Shown: positions 53,657 through 62,663 of the stretch, in pieces
Position numbering within the stretch: position 1 is the first letter of the stretch
How the letters are laid out: the number at the start of each line of letters is the position of its first letter
DNA from: Selenomonas sp. AE3005
GTDB lineage: Bacteria; Bacillota; Negativicutes; Selenomonadales; Selenomonadaceae
Assembly: GCF_000686945.1 (NCBI RefSeq)
Contig: NZ_JMME01000005.1
Location: 62,001-126,000 of the forward strand
Direction of reading: 5' to 3'
DNA: 64,000 nt
Notes under the pieces: model-generated
Told to the model about the DNA's origin: nothing
Databases searched by the model: none
What the model saw: the letters and a program-made list of their open reading frames with translations, nothing else
Made by a program: the position numbers and the translations under genes

Positions 53657-53751
53657 AAAGTTGGACCGACGGGAACTCAGGTTCCCTAGGAGACTTGGAG
53701 ATACCGACCGACTGACGTATCTCAGACAAATTAATAATTTAGATTGCTGCA
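53641..53751 (+). ncRNA. Folded leader element upstream of flgE
   Basis: TGCAGCAATC (53641-53650) pairs exactly with GATTGCTGCA (53742-53751). Inside are two hairpins, GGGAAC-TCAG-GTTCCC (53671-53686) and GAGATAC/GTATCTC (53698-53723, 12-base loop). The three-stem layout, 45 bases before the flgE start, suggests a regulatory RNA segment. It does not match the c-di-GMP riboswitch consensus as I know it. The left arm covers the last codons of the upstream gene. Confidence 0.5.
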
Positions 53752-53795
53752 TCATAAGAACGACTTAAGTTGTAAGGAAAGGATGTCGATTCATT

Positions 53796-55403
53796 ATGAT
53801 GCGTTCACTTTTTTCAGGTGTTTCCGGCCTTAAAGGACATCAGACGAGAATGGATGTTATCGGCAATAATATCGCCAACGTAAATGCTGTAGGTTTTAAG
53901 TCCAGCCGTGTAACTTTTGCTGATACTCTGAGTCAGACTACCGCTGGGGCGTCGTCTCCCGGTGAAACCATCGGTGGTACGAACCCAAAACAGATTGGTC
54001 TTGGTACTGGTGTGGCCAGTATTGACCTGCTGTTCACTGATGGCAGTGTGCAGTCCACTGGCAAAAACACTGACCTGTGCCTGTCTGGCAACGGCCTGTT
54101 TGTAGTGAAAAACGGCAATGAAACATATTATACCCGTGATGGCGCTTTTGAATTTGATGCGGAAGGCAACTACGTCCTCCCCGGCAGCGGCCTTTTTGTA
54201 CAGGGCTGGTCAGCCCAAAACGGTGAACTCAATACCACTGGCGCTGTGGGCAACATTCAGGTAAAAGCTGGTAAGTCCATGGCAGCTGCTAAATCTACCA
54301 GTGTTGACTATGAGAATAACTTGAATTCGGCTATTCCTACTATTAAGGAAATGACTGAGAATACCATTAAACAGGCTGCAGTCACCGAGAATACTCCGAC
54401 AACCATAACTATTGGAGGGACTTCATACAAGGTAAAAGGAATAGATAGTGATATAGGAGCAGGTGACTGGAAAGTAAAAAGTGTGGCAAATCCAGCTGAT
54501 TCAATTGTAATAACAGATGGCACAAATGATGTAACATGTACATTAAGTGAGACGGCAACTAATGTGCCTGACGTTGGAGCTGCTGTTAACGTCCCAGTTA
54601 CTACGAATATTACGTTAAGCGATGATACCAAAGTAACGCAAAGCTCTGGGAAGTATACAGAAGGCAATAGTCTCCCTATAACTACTACTTTGACATTATT
54701 TGATTCTTTGGGAAATGCTCATGCTGTCACGGTTTATTTTGTGGAAACTGATCCGTCAGAAAATAAGTGGAAGGTAACGGTGGGTAAGGATTATACGGAT
54801 ATATCAGACCCGCCTAATAAAGCGTCGCAAACCATAACTGAAGCTGATGGTACGACAACCACTGTTACTATGACCGATGTCGAGTTAATCTTTGATGCGA
54901 ATGGTAAGTTCAAAAATGGCTTTGGTACTGGTAACTTGGAATTGCAAAATGGCTCAGAGAGTCCGACACAGGTTAGCGTCAATTTCTCTGCTCTTACCCA
55001 GTACGCTGGCAGCAATACTGTCAAAGGCAATGCTGATGGCAATGCGGCCGGTACGTTGAAGAGTATTTCTATTGACAACTCCGGTGTTATTACCGGTACT
55101 TATACCAATGGGCTGAAACAGTCTGAGGCGCAGGTCGCAATCGCGCAGTTTACCAATGCCTCCGGTCTGACCAAGACAGGCAGCAGCCTGTATCAGGAAT
55201 CCAACAACTCCGGTACACCGAATGTTAAGACGGCTGCTGATTTGGGCGTGACCATTACTCCGTCGGCGTTGGAAATGTCCAACGTGGATATCGCCAACGA
55301 GTTCTCCGACATGATTATCACCCAGCGTGGTTTCCAGTCTAACTCCAAGGTTATCACTGTTGGTGATGAAATGCTCGAGACGCTTATCAATATGAAACGT
55401 TAA
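53796..55403 (+). CDS. flgE: Flagellar hook protein FlgE
   Basis: A 535-residue hook protein from ATG 53796 or 53799. The N-terminus has MRSLFSGVSGLKGHQTRMDV and GNNIANVNAVGFKSSR. The C-terminus has GVTITPSALEMSNVDIANEF and MIITQRGFQSNSKVI. The central part (about residues 170-400) is Thr/Asn-rich and its DNA is visibly more AT-rich than the ends, which fits a fast-changing surface domain (D2/D3). It builds the universal joint between rod and filament. A folded leader and GACTTAAGTTG precede it. Confidence 0.97.
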   Translation: MMRSLFSGVSGLKGHQTRMDVIGNNIANVNAVGFKSSRVTFADTLSQTTAGASSPGETIGGTNPKQIGLGTGVASIDLLFTDGSVQSTGKNTDLCLSGNGLFVVKNGNETYYTRDGAFEFDAEGNYVLPGSGLFVQGWSAQNGELNTTGAVGNIQVKAGKSMAAAKSTSVDYENNLNSAIPTIKEMTENTIKQAAVTENTPTTITIGGTSYKVKGIDSDIGAGDWKVKSVANPADSIVITDGTNDVTCTLSETATNVPDVGAAVNVPVTTNITLSDDTKVTQSSGKYTEGNSLPITTTLTLFDSLGNAHAVTVYFVETDPSENKWKVTVGKDYTDISDPPNKASQTITEADGTTTTVTMTDVELIFDANGKFKNGFGTGNLELQNGSESPTQVSVNFSALTQYAGSNTVKGNADGNAAGTLKSISIDNSGVITGTYTNGLKQSEAQVAIAQFTNASGLTKTGSSLYQESNNSGTPNVKTAADLGVTITPSALEMSNVDIANEFSDMIITQRGFQSNSKVITVGDEMLETLINMKR

Positions 55404-55421
55404 AAATCTGTGGTGCTTATG

Positions 55422-55446
55422 TGGCCCTTCCGTGCGGAAGGGCCTT
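55422..55446 (+). terminator. Hairpin terminator after flgE
   Basis: GGCCCTTCCG and CGGAAGGGCC (3-base loop) are followed by TTTG. Confidence 0.75.
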
Positions 55447-55588
55447 TGCTATGCAGATTTTTACCCTGTATAACGGTGAATTTTTTTACGTTTTGCCAAG
55501 AAACTTGAAAATTAAAAAGGGAAATGGTGCCCACGTGACGAATTTTAAGAGAATAGGAAAGCGCACCCGAGTGAAGGAGAGAGATGTT

Positions 55589-55789
55589 ATGATTAAGCTG
55601 ACAAAGTTTAATTCTCAAATAAATAAAAAAGGAGAATTTGTGCTTAATGCCGAAATAATAGAAACGATAGAAGAAACACCTGACACGGTTGTCACTCTCA
55701 CCAATGGCAAGAAGTTCATCGTGGACGAGCCTATGGACGAGGTGGTACGCCGCGTCATGAAGTACCGACGGGCGCTGCATCAATTTTGA
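55589..55789 (+). CDS. flbD: Flagellar protein FlbD/SwrD
   Basis: 66 residues from ATG 55589 (GAAGGAGAG upstream); the longer open frame from 55421 begins inside the flgE terminator and is rejected. MIKLTKFNSQ, then FVLNAEIIETIEETPDTVVT and LTNGKKFIVDEPMDEVVRRV, match FlbD of the B. subtilis SwrD type, which raises motor torque. In many Firmicutes flbD is followed by motA-motB; these are absent here. Confidence 0.9.
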   Translation: MIKLTKFNSQINKKGEFVLNAEIIETIEETPDTVVTLTNGKKFIVDEPMDEVVRRVMKYRRALHQF

Positions 55790-55851
55790 TGTGGACAATA
55801 TCCCATAAGTTGGTATAATGAAAAAGCAATTTGCGATGGAGGGATAAATCT

Positions 55852-56361
55852 ATGGCTGACGAAGAAAAAGACACAGAAGCGGCGCCAGAAGAAAAGAAGA
55901 AAAAATCACCGATAATTCTGGTCGCTGTACTGGTTCTGCTTGGCCTGGTGCTCGCCGGCGGCATCTCATTTTTTATTACCACGAAGATGATGGCGGAAAC
56001 AGCCACCGAGTCGGTAAATGAGCATCATGACCCTGGCAAATTTATCAAGCTGGGCGATGCTAAGGAAGGTATTCTGGTCAATGTCGGCGGTCAGAAGGCA
56101 GGCAAGTTCCTGAAAGCCGGTATCGTTCTCGAGATGAATCCTGGCAAAAAGGACAACCTGACTGAAGAAGGAGCACTGCTCCCGATGGCCGAAACGAAGA
56201 TTCTTGATACCACGATGCAAATCCTGCGCAGCGCCAAACTGGATGAGTTCGACGCCAATAAGCAGGACGAGCTGAAGAAGAAGATTAAGGACGAACTCAA
56301 CACCAAGCTGGGGCCTGGTTCAGTGTATGATGTGTATATTACAAGCTTCCTGCTTCAGTAA
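55852..56361 (+). CDS. fliL: Flagellar basal body-associated protein FliL
   Basis: 169 residues from ATG 55852 (GGAGGGAT upstream). An acidic/Lys N-terminus, a membrane helix (IILVAVLVLLGLVLAGGISF, about residues 19-40) and a periplasmic domain (ILVNVGGQKAGKFLKAGIVL, ending VYDVYITSFLLQ). It sits beside the stator and increases torque or stator stability. It starts the fliL-fliM-fliY unit. Confidence 0.92.
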   Translation: MADEEKDTEAAPEEKKKKSPIILVAVLVLLGLVLAGGISFFITTKMMAETATESVNEHHDPGKFIKLGDAKEGILVNVGGQKAGKFLKAGIVLEMNPGKKDNLTEEGALLPMAETKILDTTMQILRSAKLDEFDANKQDELKKKIKDELNTKLGPGSVYDVYITSFLLQ

Positions 56362-56395
56362 GATGTTCGTATCATAGCAGGGAGGAGGGCGTAGA

Positions 56396-57400
56396 TTGGC
56401 AGAGGATGTACTGTCTCAATCTGAGATAGATAAACTGCTTTCCGCACTGTCAGACGGAACCGTATCGGCAGAAGAAGTCAAAGCAGACGAAGAACAAAAG
56501 AAAATCAAGACATACGACTTCAAGCGTCCAGACAAGTTCTCCAAGGATCAGATACGAACGTTGTTTATGTTGCATGAGAGCTTTTCGCGGCTTTTAAATA
56601 CGTATTTGTCCACCCACCTGCGCACATTGGTTAATGTAGAGGTGGCTTCGGTAGAACAGCTTACTTATCAGGAGTTTGTTCAGTCACTGGCAAATCCGTC
56701 GGTTATCAGTATCGTGGCGGTGCCCCCGTTAAAAGGGAACATCATCATGGAAATAAATACTGAAATTGCCTTTGCTTTTATCGACCGTGTGTTTGGCGGT
56801 GAAGGCAAGGTGGGAATAAAAACCCGGGTGCTGACAGAAATCGAAGAAGTGGTAGTCAGACGTTTTATTGATACCGCCTTGGGACATTTAAAGGAAGCCT
56901 GGCTGAATGTGGTGGAATTTTTCCCCGCATTGGAAACAATGGAGTCTAACCCACAGTTCACCCAAATTGTGCCGCCAAGTGATATGGTGGTCATTGTTAC
57001 CATCCAAATGAAGGTGGGTGAAGTCGAGGGTATGATGAATATCTGTATTCCCTATCTGGTGCTTGAACCGGTTATGTCAAAACTTACAACCACCTTCTGG
57101 GTGGCGTCATCAGTATCCAGGGATGATGACCCTGAGCAGGTAAAACTCCTGCAGCGCAAGATTGAGCGCACCAAGGTGCCCTTTGTGGTACAACTCGGAG
57201 AACTCAACCTTACGATTCATGAGTTCCTGACTTTGGGATTCGGTGATGTCCTGCAAATGGACACCCGAGTGGATGATAATTTATTGTGTTTGGTGGGGAA
57301 AAAACCTAAATTTTATAGCAGGCCGGGTAAAAGCGGCAAGAAGATGGCGGTTCAAATCACCAAAATTTTAAACGAAGGAGATGAAAATACTGATGAGTGA
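56396..57400 (+). CDS. fliM: Flagellar motor switch protein FliM
   Basis: A 334-residue protein from TTG. The CheY-binding N-terminus LSQSEIDKLLSAL is present. YDFKRPDKFSKDQIRTLFML and the middle CheC-like domain follow (IIMEINTEIAFAFIDRVFGG). The C-terminal SpoA domain includes LNLTIHEFLTLGFGDVLQMD. It forms the C-ring with FliG and FliY and receives CheY-P. The stop overlaps the fliY start. Confidence 0.97.
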   Translation: MAEDVLSQSEIDKLLSALSDGTVSAEEVKADEEQKKIKTYDFKRPDKFSKDQIRTLFMLHESFSRLLNTYLSTHLRTLVNVEVASVEQLTYQEFVQSLANPSVISIVAVPPLKGNIIMEINTEIAFAFIDRVFGGEGKVGIKTRVLTEIEEVVVRRFIDTALGHLKEAWLNVVEFFPALETMESNPQFTQIVPPSDMVVIVTIQMKVGEVEGMMNICIPYLVLEPVMSKLTTTFWVASSVSRDDDPEQVKLLQRKIERTKVPFVVQLGELNLTIHEFLTLGFGDVLQMDTRVDDNLLCLVGKKPKFYSRPGKSGKKMAVQITKILNEGDENTDE

Positions 57401-58661
57401 CGATATGATCTCGCAAGAGGAGATTGACGCCCTGCTTAATGGCGGTGGGATACCAGCAGCGGACGGCGATGCAGCACCGGCGGGAGAGTCCGAGGCACCT
57501 GCTGAGGAACCAGCAAGCCCCGACAGTAGTTCATCTCAGTTTGATGATGTACTCACGGATATAGAAAAGGATGCATTGGGGGAGATTGGCAACATCTCCA
57601 TGGGCAGTGCCGCTACTACCCTTTCAGTACTGTTGGGACACAAGGTAAATATCACGACGCCTACGGTGTCTGTGTCCTCCATGAGTATTATTCAGGAACA
57701 GTACCCCATGCCCTACCTCATTGTAGAAGTAGGCTATACCATCGGCATTGACGGCAATAACGTTTTGGCCATTCAGGCTCAGGACGCAGCCATTATCGCT
57801 GACTTGATGATGGGCGGCGATGGCACGAATCCTGATACGGAAATAAACGAAATCGCCATGAGTGCTGTGGGCGAATCCATGAACCAGATGATGGGTACGG
57901 TGGCCACGTCCCTGTCAACGATGTTCAATAAAAAAATTGATATCTCACCACCCAAGGTAAACCTGATTGATTTCGGCAATGAGGATAAGGTTTCGGAAGT
58001 ATTGGGCCAGACAGACCCCATAGTTTGTACATCGTTCCGTATGGAAGTTGATGGCCTTATCGACAGCGAAATCATGCAGATTTTGCCGGTGAATGTGGCC
58101 AAGGAAATGGTTGAGGCGCTGACCAGTGGTGCTGTTGAAGAACCCGAGCCAGAGCCGGCACCAGCTCCTGCACCACCGCCACCACCGCCGCCACCTGCGG
58201 CGGCACCAGCTCCGGCTCCGGCCCCTGCAGCAGCTCCGCCGCCTATGGCGGCTCCTCAGCAGCAGATGGCTCCGCCGGTTATGGCACCTCCCCCGGGAGG
58301 CGGTTATGGCTACGGCATGCCCATGCCGGGTGTGGCGGCCAATGTACCTGTGCAGCCGGCCCAGTTCACACCGCTGAATATGCAGCCGGTACAGGTTAAT
58401 GATGCCAACATCGGTTTGATTTTGGATGTGCCCTTGTCGGTGACAGTGGAGTTGGGACGTACCAATAAATCCATCAAGGACATTTTGGAACTTACCAATG
58501 GCTCTATTGTCGAATTGGATAAGCTGGCCGGTGAACCTGTGGACATCAATGTCAATGGCAAATTCCTGGCCAAGGGCGAAGTTGTTGTTATCGATGAAAA
58601 CTTCGGTGTGCGTATCACTGAAATTGCCAGCCCTGCCGAACGGGCGGCAAAATTGCAGTAG
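57393..58661 (+). CDS. fliY: Motor switch phosphatase FliY (FliN fused to CheC-like domain)
   Basis: 422 residues from ATG 57393. An EIDALLNG CheY-binding-like start is followed by a CheC phosphatase domain with both active sites kept: D60-x3-E64-x2-N67 (DALGEIGN) and S157-x3-E161-x2-N164 (SAVGESMN). A Pro/Ala-rich linker (about residues 250-335) leads to the FliN/SpoA domain (VPLSVTVELGRTNKSIKDIL, ending VRITEIASPAER). It dephosphorylates CheY-P at the motor and completes the C-ring. Confidence 0.96.
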   Translation: MSDDMISQEEIDALLNGGGIPAADGDAAPAGESEAPAEEPASPDSSSSQFDDVLTDIEKDALGEIGNISMGSAATTLSVLLGHKVNITTPTVSVSSMSIIQEQYPMPYLIVEVGYTIGIDGNNVLAIQAQDAAIIADLMMGGDGTNPDTEINEIAMSAVGESMNQMMGTVATSLSTMFNKKIDISPPKVNLIDFGNEDKVSEVLGQTDPIVCTSFRMEVDGLIDSEIMQILPVNVAKEMVEALTSGAVEEPEPEPAPAPAPPPPPPPPAAAPAPAPAPAAAPPPMAAPQQQMAPPVMAPPPGGGYGYGMPMPGVAANVPVQPAQFTPLNMQPVQVNDANIGLILDVPLSVTVELGRTNKSIKDILELTNGSIVELDKLAGEPVDINVNGKFLAKGEVVVIDENFGVRITEIASPAERAAKLQ

Positions 58662-58692
58662 TTTCCTAAAGACTTAGGTCGTAGAGAGGTTC

Positions 58693-58721
58693 TTGTCTAA
58701 AACAAGACTTTCTTATATAAT
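58693..58721 (+). promoter_or_regulatory. Candidate cheY promoter
   Basis: TTGTCT (58693-58698), 17 bases, TATAAT (58716-58721), 53 bases before cheY. The -35 overlaps an inverted repeat (CTTGTCT/AAGAC). Confidence 0.6.
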
Positions 58722-58773
58722 AAAAATAATGTTGAACCAAGTCGAATGTTTTTAAGATGAGGAGAGATGGAAC

Positions 58774-59136
58774 ATGGCAGTAAGAGTATTGGTCGTTGAC
58801 GACGCGGCATTTATGAGAATGATGGTTAAAGATATTCTGTCGAAGAACGGCTACGAAGTAGTTGGTGAGGCAGAAAATGGTATGAAGGCTCTGGAAAAAT
58901 ACCAGGAACTGAAACCGGACCTCGTTACCATGGATATCACCATGCCGGAAATGGATGGTATTAGTGCTGTCAAGGAAATCAAGAAAGTTGACCCCAATGC
59001 TAAAATCGTTATGTGCAGTGCTATGGGTCAGCAGGCCATGGTTATCGAGGCTATTCAGGCCGGTGCCCGTGACTTCATCGTTAAGCCTTTCCAGGCTGAC
59101 CGCGTGTTAGAGGCTGTCCGTAAAGCAGTAGGCTAA
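58774..59136 (+). CDS. cheY: Chemotaxis response regulator CheY
   Basis: A 120-residue single receiver domain. The acidic pocket is Asp9, Asp10 (VVDDAAFM), the phosphoacceptor Asp54 (VTMDITMPEMDG), Ser82 in place of Thr (MCSAMG) and Lys104 (IVKPF). Phosphorylated CheY binds FliM/FliY and changes rotation. CheA and CheW are not in the window. fliO starts at its stop codon. Confidence 0.97.
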   Translation: MAVRVLVVDDAAFMRMMVKDILSKNGYEVVGEAENGMKALEKYQELKPDLVTMDITMPEMDGISAVKEIKKVDPNAKIVMCSAMGQQAMVIEAIQAGARDFIVKPFQADRVLEAVRKAVG

Positions 59137-59660
59137 TGGGAAAGAAAAGTGTTTTTCTGGCGTGTTTCGTGGTAATTGCTATATTCTTAATCGGTGTAGA
59201 TACTGCCCTGGCAGCCGAGGAGGCTGCCAAGGGCGGTTATTTAGCCGGTTATGAAAATACTGACCCACGGCCGGCACCTATTTCCTGGTGGTCAACGATT
59301 GCTTATTTGGTCAGCCTCTTTGTTATTTTTGTCTTTGTTGTAGGGCTGGCTTATTTTGCTGCCCGTTTTATTGGCGGCAAATTTGCTCAGCAAAAGCTCG
59401 GGTATGGAGGGCGTATTTTATCACACCTGCCTTTGGGGCCGAATCGTTCAGTATGTGTTATTGAAATGAGCGGCCGCGTATTTATGCTGGGGGTTACGGA
59501 GCATTCCATAACCTTGCTGACAGAGATTACTGACGAAGAGGAAATCGAGCGTCTGCACCGGGAAGATTTGGCTTTTGGCAAGATGCCGGATATGTTTTCC
59601 CAGCAGCTGGGTACTTTGGCCGGATTGGTTCAGAAGGTGCCGCCAATATTTCGCAAATGA
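59136..59660 (+). CDS. fliO: Flagellar biosynthesis protein FliO
   Basis: 174 residues, ATG overlapping the cheY stop by one base. A signal-like N-terminus (FLACFVVIAIFLIGVDTALAA) is followed by one more membrane helix (IAYLVSLFVIFVFVVGLAYF) and a cytosolic domain with LSHLPLGPNRSVCVIEMSGR. It helps assemble the FliP-FliR gate. In Bacillus the gene at this place is called fliZ/fliO. Confidence 0.9.
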   Translation: MGKKSVFLACFVVIAIFLIGVDTALAAEEAAKGGYLAGYENTDPRPAPISWWSTIAYLVSLFVIFVFVVGLAYFAARFIGGKFAQQKLGYGGRILSHLPLGPNRSVCVIEMSGRVFMLGVTEHSITLLTEITDEEEIERLHREDLAFGKMPDMFSQQLGTLAGLVQKVPPIFRK

Positions 59661-59706
59661 GTAACTGGCCTGCAGATATGGTCACGGTAAAAGGAGTTGT
59701 GGGCAG

Positions 59707-60462
59707 TTGAAACGCCGAAATATCTTTATTATGGCAGGGGGGCTTATCCTCTTGCTGCTGGGGGCACAAGAGGCACTGGCTGCACCACTGATACCTTCGG
59801 TGAATGTGGACATAGGTTCCTCCGGCAAGCCTCAGGATGTAGCGGTGACATTGCAGGTAATGGCGCTGCTGACCATCTTGTCGCTGGCCCCAGGAATTCT
59901 GATTATGACCACATCATTTGTGCGTATTGTGGTGGTTATCGGTTTTTTGCGTAATGCTTTGTCAACGCAAAACGTGCCGCCTAATCAGGTTGTTATCGCC
60001 TTGTCTCTGTTTTTGACGTTTTATATCATGTCTCCCTATTGGAGTCAGGCCAACGAAAATGGGATTCAGCCCTATATGGCAGGACAGATTACCCAGGAAC
60101 AGGCACTTAAGAATGTAGTGGAGCCTATCCGGGAGTTCATGTTTAAGCAAACCAGGGAATCTGATTTGGCGTTGTTTGTCAATCTGGCTGATGATGAACG
60201 GCCGGAAACGCAGGAGGACGTATCGACGTTCACCCTGATTCCAGCTTTTGTTATCAGTGAGTTAAAAACAGCTTTCCAAATTGGTTTCATGATATACGTG
60301 CCCTTTATCGTCATTGATATGATTGTGGCAAGTACCTTGATGTCCATGGGTATGATGATGCTGCCGCCGGTTATGATATCCCTGCCCTTTAAGATACTGT
60401 TGTTCGTCATGGTCGATGGCTGGCATCTGCTGATAAAATCACTGATTGTCAGTTTTAAATAA
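59707..60462 (+). CDS. fliP: Flagellar export gate protein FliP
   Basis: 251 residues from TTG 59707. A cleavable signal peptide (IMAGGLILLLLGAQEALAA) and four membrane helices. ILIMTTSFVRIVVVIGFLRN and the C-terminal MGMMMLPPVMISLPFKILLF are the family signatures. Five FliP with FliQ and FliR make the core gate. Confidence 0.97.
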   Translation: MKRRNIFIMAGGLILLLLGAQEALAAPLIPSVNVDIGSSGKPQDVAVTLQVMALLTILSLAPGILIMTTSFVRIVVVIGFLRNALSTQNVPPNQVVIALSLFLTFYIMSPYWSQANENGIQPYMAGQITQEQALKNVVEPIREFMFKQTRESDLALFVNLADDERPETQEDVSTFTLIPAFVISELKTAFQIGFMIYVPFIVIDMIVASTLMSMGMMMLPPVMISLPFKILLFVMVDGWHLLIKSLIVSFK

Positions 60463-60497
60463 TCACGGGACGCTTATGGAGAAAAGAGGTGTGGGGC

Positions 60498-60767
60498 ATG
60501 TCAGGTGATTTGGTTGTCCAGCTTGGACAAGAGGCATTATTTATCGTTATGATAGTGGCAGCTCCCATGCTGGGACTGGGCCTTATCGTCGGTTTGCTGG
60601 TCAGTGTGTTTCAGGCTACGACCTCGATACAGGAACAGACTCTGGCCTTTATCCCTAAGATTATCGCCGTGTTTGTGGCAATTCTGATTTTTGGCCCCTG
60701 GATGCTGCGAATCATGACAGAATATCTGACCAATATACTGGTAAACCTGCCGGGTTATATTGGTTAA
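60498..60767 (+). CDS. fliQ: Flagellar export gate protein FliQ
   Basis: 89 residues from ATG 60498, chosen over GTG 60489 because GAGGTG lies just before it. Two membrane helices (ALFIVMIVAAPMLGLGLIVG, then IIAVFVAILIFGPWMLRI) with LVSVFQATTSIQEQTLAFIP between. Four copies wrap the FliP-FliR core. Confidence 0.97.
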   Translation: MSGDLVVQLGQEALFIVMIVAAPMLGLGLIVGLLVSVFQATTSIQEQTLAFIPKIIAVFVAILIFGPWMLRIMTEYLTNILVNLPGYIG

Positions 60768-60777
60768 GGAGCAGCCA

Positions 60778-61560
60778 ATGGATTTTTTTACGCTTATGCA
60801 AGGTCATGCAGCAGTGTTTCTGCTGCTGTTAACCCGTGTCAGCGGTATATTCATAATTTCGCCGTTTTTCGGCAGTTTGAATATCCCTGTGTATTTTCGG
60901 GCAGCAGCCTCATTGGCCTTTGCTTTGGTATTGTTCCCGGTGGTGGATAACTTCCAGAGTATCACAGCGCCTGCTACAGTCTTAGGCTATACCGGAGCAG
61001 TACTTAGTGAGCTCTTTGTGGGCTGGCTTATTGGCTTTGTGGCCTATGTTGCTTTTGCGGCCATCACTATGGCCGGTAAGGTTATGGATATGCAGGCGGG
61101 TTTTGCCGTTGTAAATGTAATGGATCCAACTTCCGGTCAGCAAATGCCGCTTATCGGAAGTTTTCTTTATAATTTGGCGATAATTGTCTTTGTGGTGACC
61201 AATGGCCACCACATGATTATATCGGCCCTGTTTGAAAGTTTCAAAATGGTGCCGCTTTTAGGGGCTGAACCCAATTTATCCCTGCCGCTCATTATCGCGC
61301 GGTTTACAACGGGGATTTTCTTTACGGGTATGAAAATTGCCATGCCGGTAACTTTTGCTATCCTGCTGACCAACGTTGGCCTGGGTATATTGGCCCGTAC
61401 AATGCCCCAGATGAATATATTTGTCGTGGGTATTCCCATGCAGCTGACTGTGGGTATGCTGATACTCACCATGGTGCTGCCGTTCTACATCTTATTTTTG
61501 GATGTGTTGTTCAATGAAATGTATGGAAATATCACAATTGCATTGGAGGCCCTGCAATAG
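60778..61560 (+). CDS. fliR: Flagellar export gate protein FliR
   Basis: 260 residues from ATG 60778 (GGAGC upstream). Six membrane helices. LLLLTRVSGIFIISPFFGSL and QMPLIGSFLYNLAIIVFVVT are typical. One copy closes the FliP ring. In some clostridia FliR and FlhB are one protein; here FliR ends at TAG 61558-61560 and FlhB is read in another frame. Confidence 0.96.
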   Translation: MDFFTLMQGHAAVFLLLLTRVSGIFIISPFFGSLNIPVYFRAAASLAFALVLFPVVDNFQSITAPATVLGYTGAVLSELFVGWLIGFVAYVAFAAITMAGKVMDMQAGFAVVNVMDPTSGQQMPLIGSFLYNLAIIVFVVTNGHHMIISALFESFKMVPLLGAEPNLSLPLIIARFTTGIFFTGMKIAMPVTFAILLTNVGLGILARTMPQMNIFVVGIPMQLTVGMLILTMVLPFYILFLDVLFNEMYGNITIALEALQ

Positions 61561-62644
61561 AGCTGACTTTGTCTTTGATTTGCAGCTTTTTGCCGGCGAT
61601 GATAAGACAGAGGAGCCAACCGCCAAAAAGCGGGCGGACGCCAAGAAGAAAGGTCAGGTCGGCCGCAGTACCGATATGAACGCGGCCTTTGTCCTGCTGA
61701 TGGGGTTCTTTATCATCAAGCTGCTATGGGAGAACATCTACCATAGCATAGCGGCTTATACTACTTATATATTTTCGCACCTTAATCAGCCGGTGGATAC
61801 GGAAAATATCATCCGCATTTTCATTGGTATAATTGAGCTGCTGGCGCAGACGGCCTTGCCGATAATGATAGCGATTATGGCAATTGGTCTGGCGATAAAT
61901 TTCTTTCAGGTTGGTCTCAACTTCAACACTGAGGCCATTGGTTTTAAACTGGATAAGCTGAACCCTATCAATGGTTTTGGACGCATTTTTTCCAAACGTT
62001 CCCTGATGGAACTGGTCAAATCCCTGATGAAAATTGCAATTATCGGTTTTTTCTTATATGATTTTCTTATTGACCACTTGATGGAAATGCCCCAGTTCAT
62101 TTATTTTGATTTACCTACCAGTCTGGCGCAGATTTCTGATATAATTTTTAAGATGGCCTTTGAAGTTATCGGGGTTATCATGATAGTAGGTTTTATGGAT
62201 TATGCCTATCAGAAATGGCAGACCACCCAGGATCTCAAAATGTCCAAGCAGGAAGTTAAGGACGAAATGAAACAGTCCGAAGGTGACCCGCAGATTAAAG
62301 GTAAAATCAAACAGAAACAGCGGCAGATGGCCATGTCCCGCATGATGCAGGAAGTACCGAAGGCCGATGTAATCGTAACCAACCCGACACACTTTGCTGT
62401 GGCCTTAAAATATGAAAAGGGCATGGTGGCCCCACAGATAGTGGCTAAAGGCCAGGACCTGGTGGCCAGGCGCATTAAGGAAATCGCCAATGAAAATCGG
62501 GTGCCCATTGTGGAGAATAAACCGTTGGCCCGGGCGCTGTACGCCTCTACGCAGGTGGGGGATATGGTACCGGCCGAACTTTATCAGGCGGTGGCGGAAG
62601 TGCTCGCCTATGTATATCGTCTAAAACAACGCCGTCGGGCATAA
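61538..62644 (+). CDS. flhB: Flagellar export switch protein FlhB
   Basis: About 368 residues, start uncertain. The conserved FDLQLFAGDDKTEEPTAKKR lies near the N-terminus, but no ATG, GTG or TTG stands at the expected distance from GGAGG (61545-61549); in-frame choices are TTG 61538, ATG 61523 and TTG 61580. Four membrane helices are followed by the cytosolic domain with the self-cleavage motif NPTH (VTNPTHFAVALKYEKG). Cleavage at Asn-Pro allows the switch from hook to filament export. Confidence 0.95.
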   Translation: MHWRPCNRADFVFDLQLFAGDDKTEEPTAKKRADAKKKGQVGRSTDMNAAFVLLMGFFIIKLLWENIYHSIAAYTTYIFSHLNQPVDTENIIRIFIGIIELLAQTALPIMIAIMAIGLAINFFQVGLNFNTEAIGFKLDKLNPINGFGRIFSKRSLMELVKSLMKIAIIGFFLYDFLIDHLMEMPQFIYFDLPTSLAQISDIIFKMAFEVIGVIMIVGFMDYAYQKWQTTQDLKMSKQEVKDEMKQSEGDPQIKGKIKQKQRQMAMSRMMQEVPKADVIVTNPTHFAVALKYEKGMVAPQIVAKGQDLVARRIKEIANENRVPIVENKPLARALYASTQVGDMVPAELYQAVAEVLAYVYRLKQRRRA

Positions 62645-62663
62645 GCAATAAAGGAGTAACACT

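Noticed and set aside
53762-53788. Sigma-28-like match TAAG-N15-GTCGATTC before flgE
   Set aside because: It overlaps the ribosome-binding site and is only 8 bases from the start, too close for a promoter.
55421-55588. 56-residue extension of FlbD
   Set aside because: It starts inside the flgE terminator hairpin; GAAGGAGAG before ATG 55589 gives the usual FlbD length.
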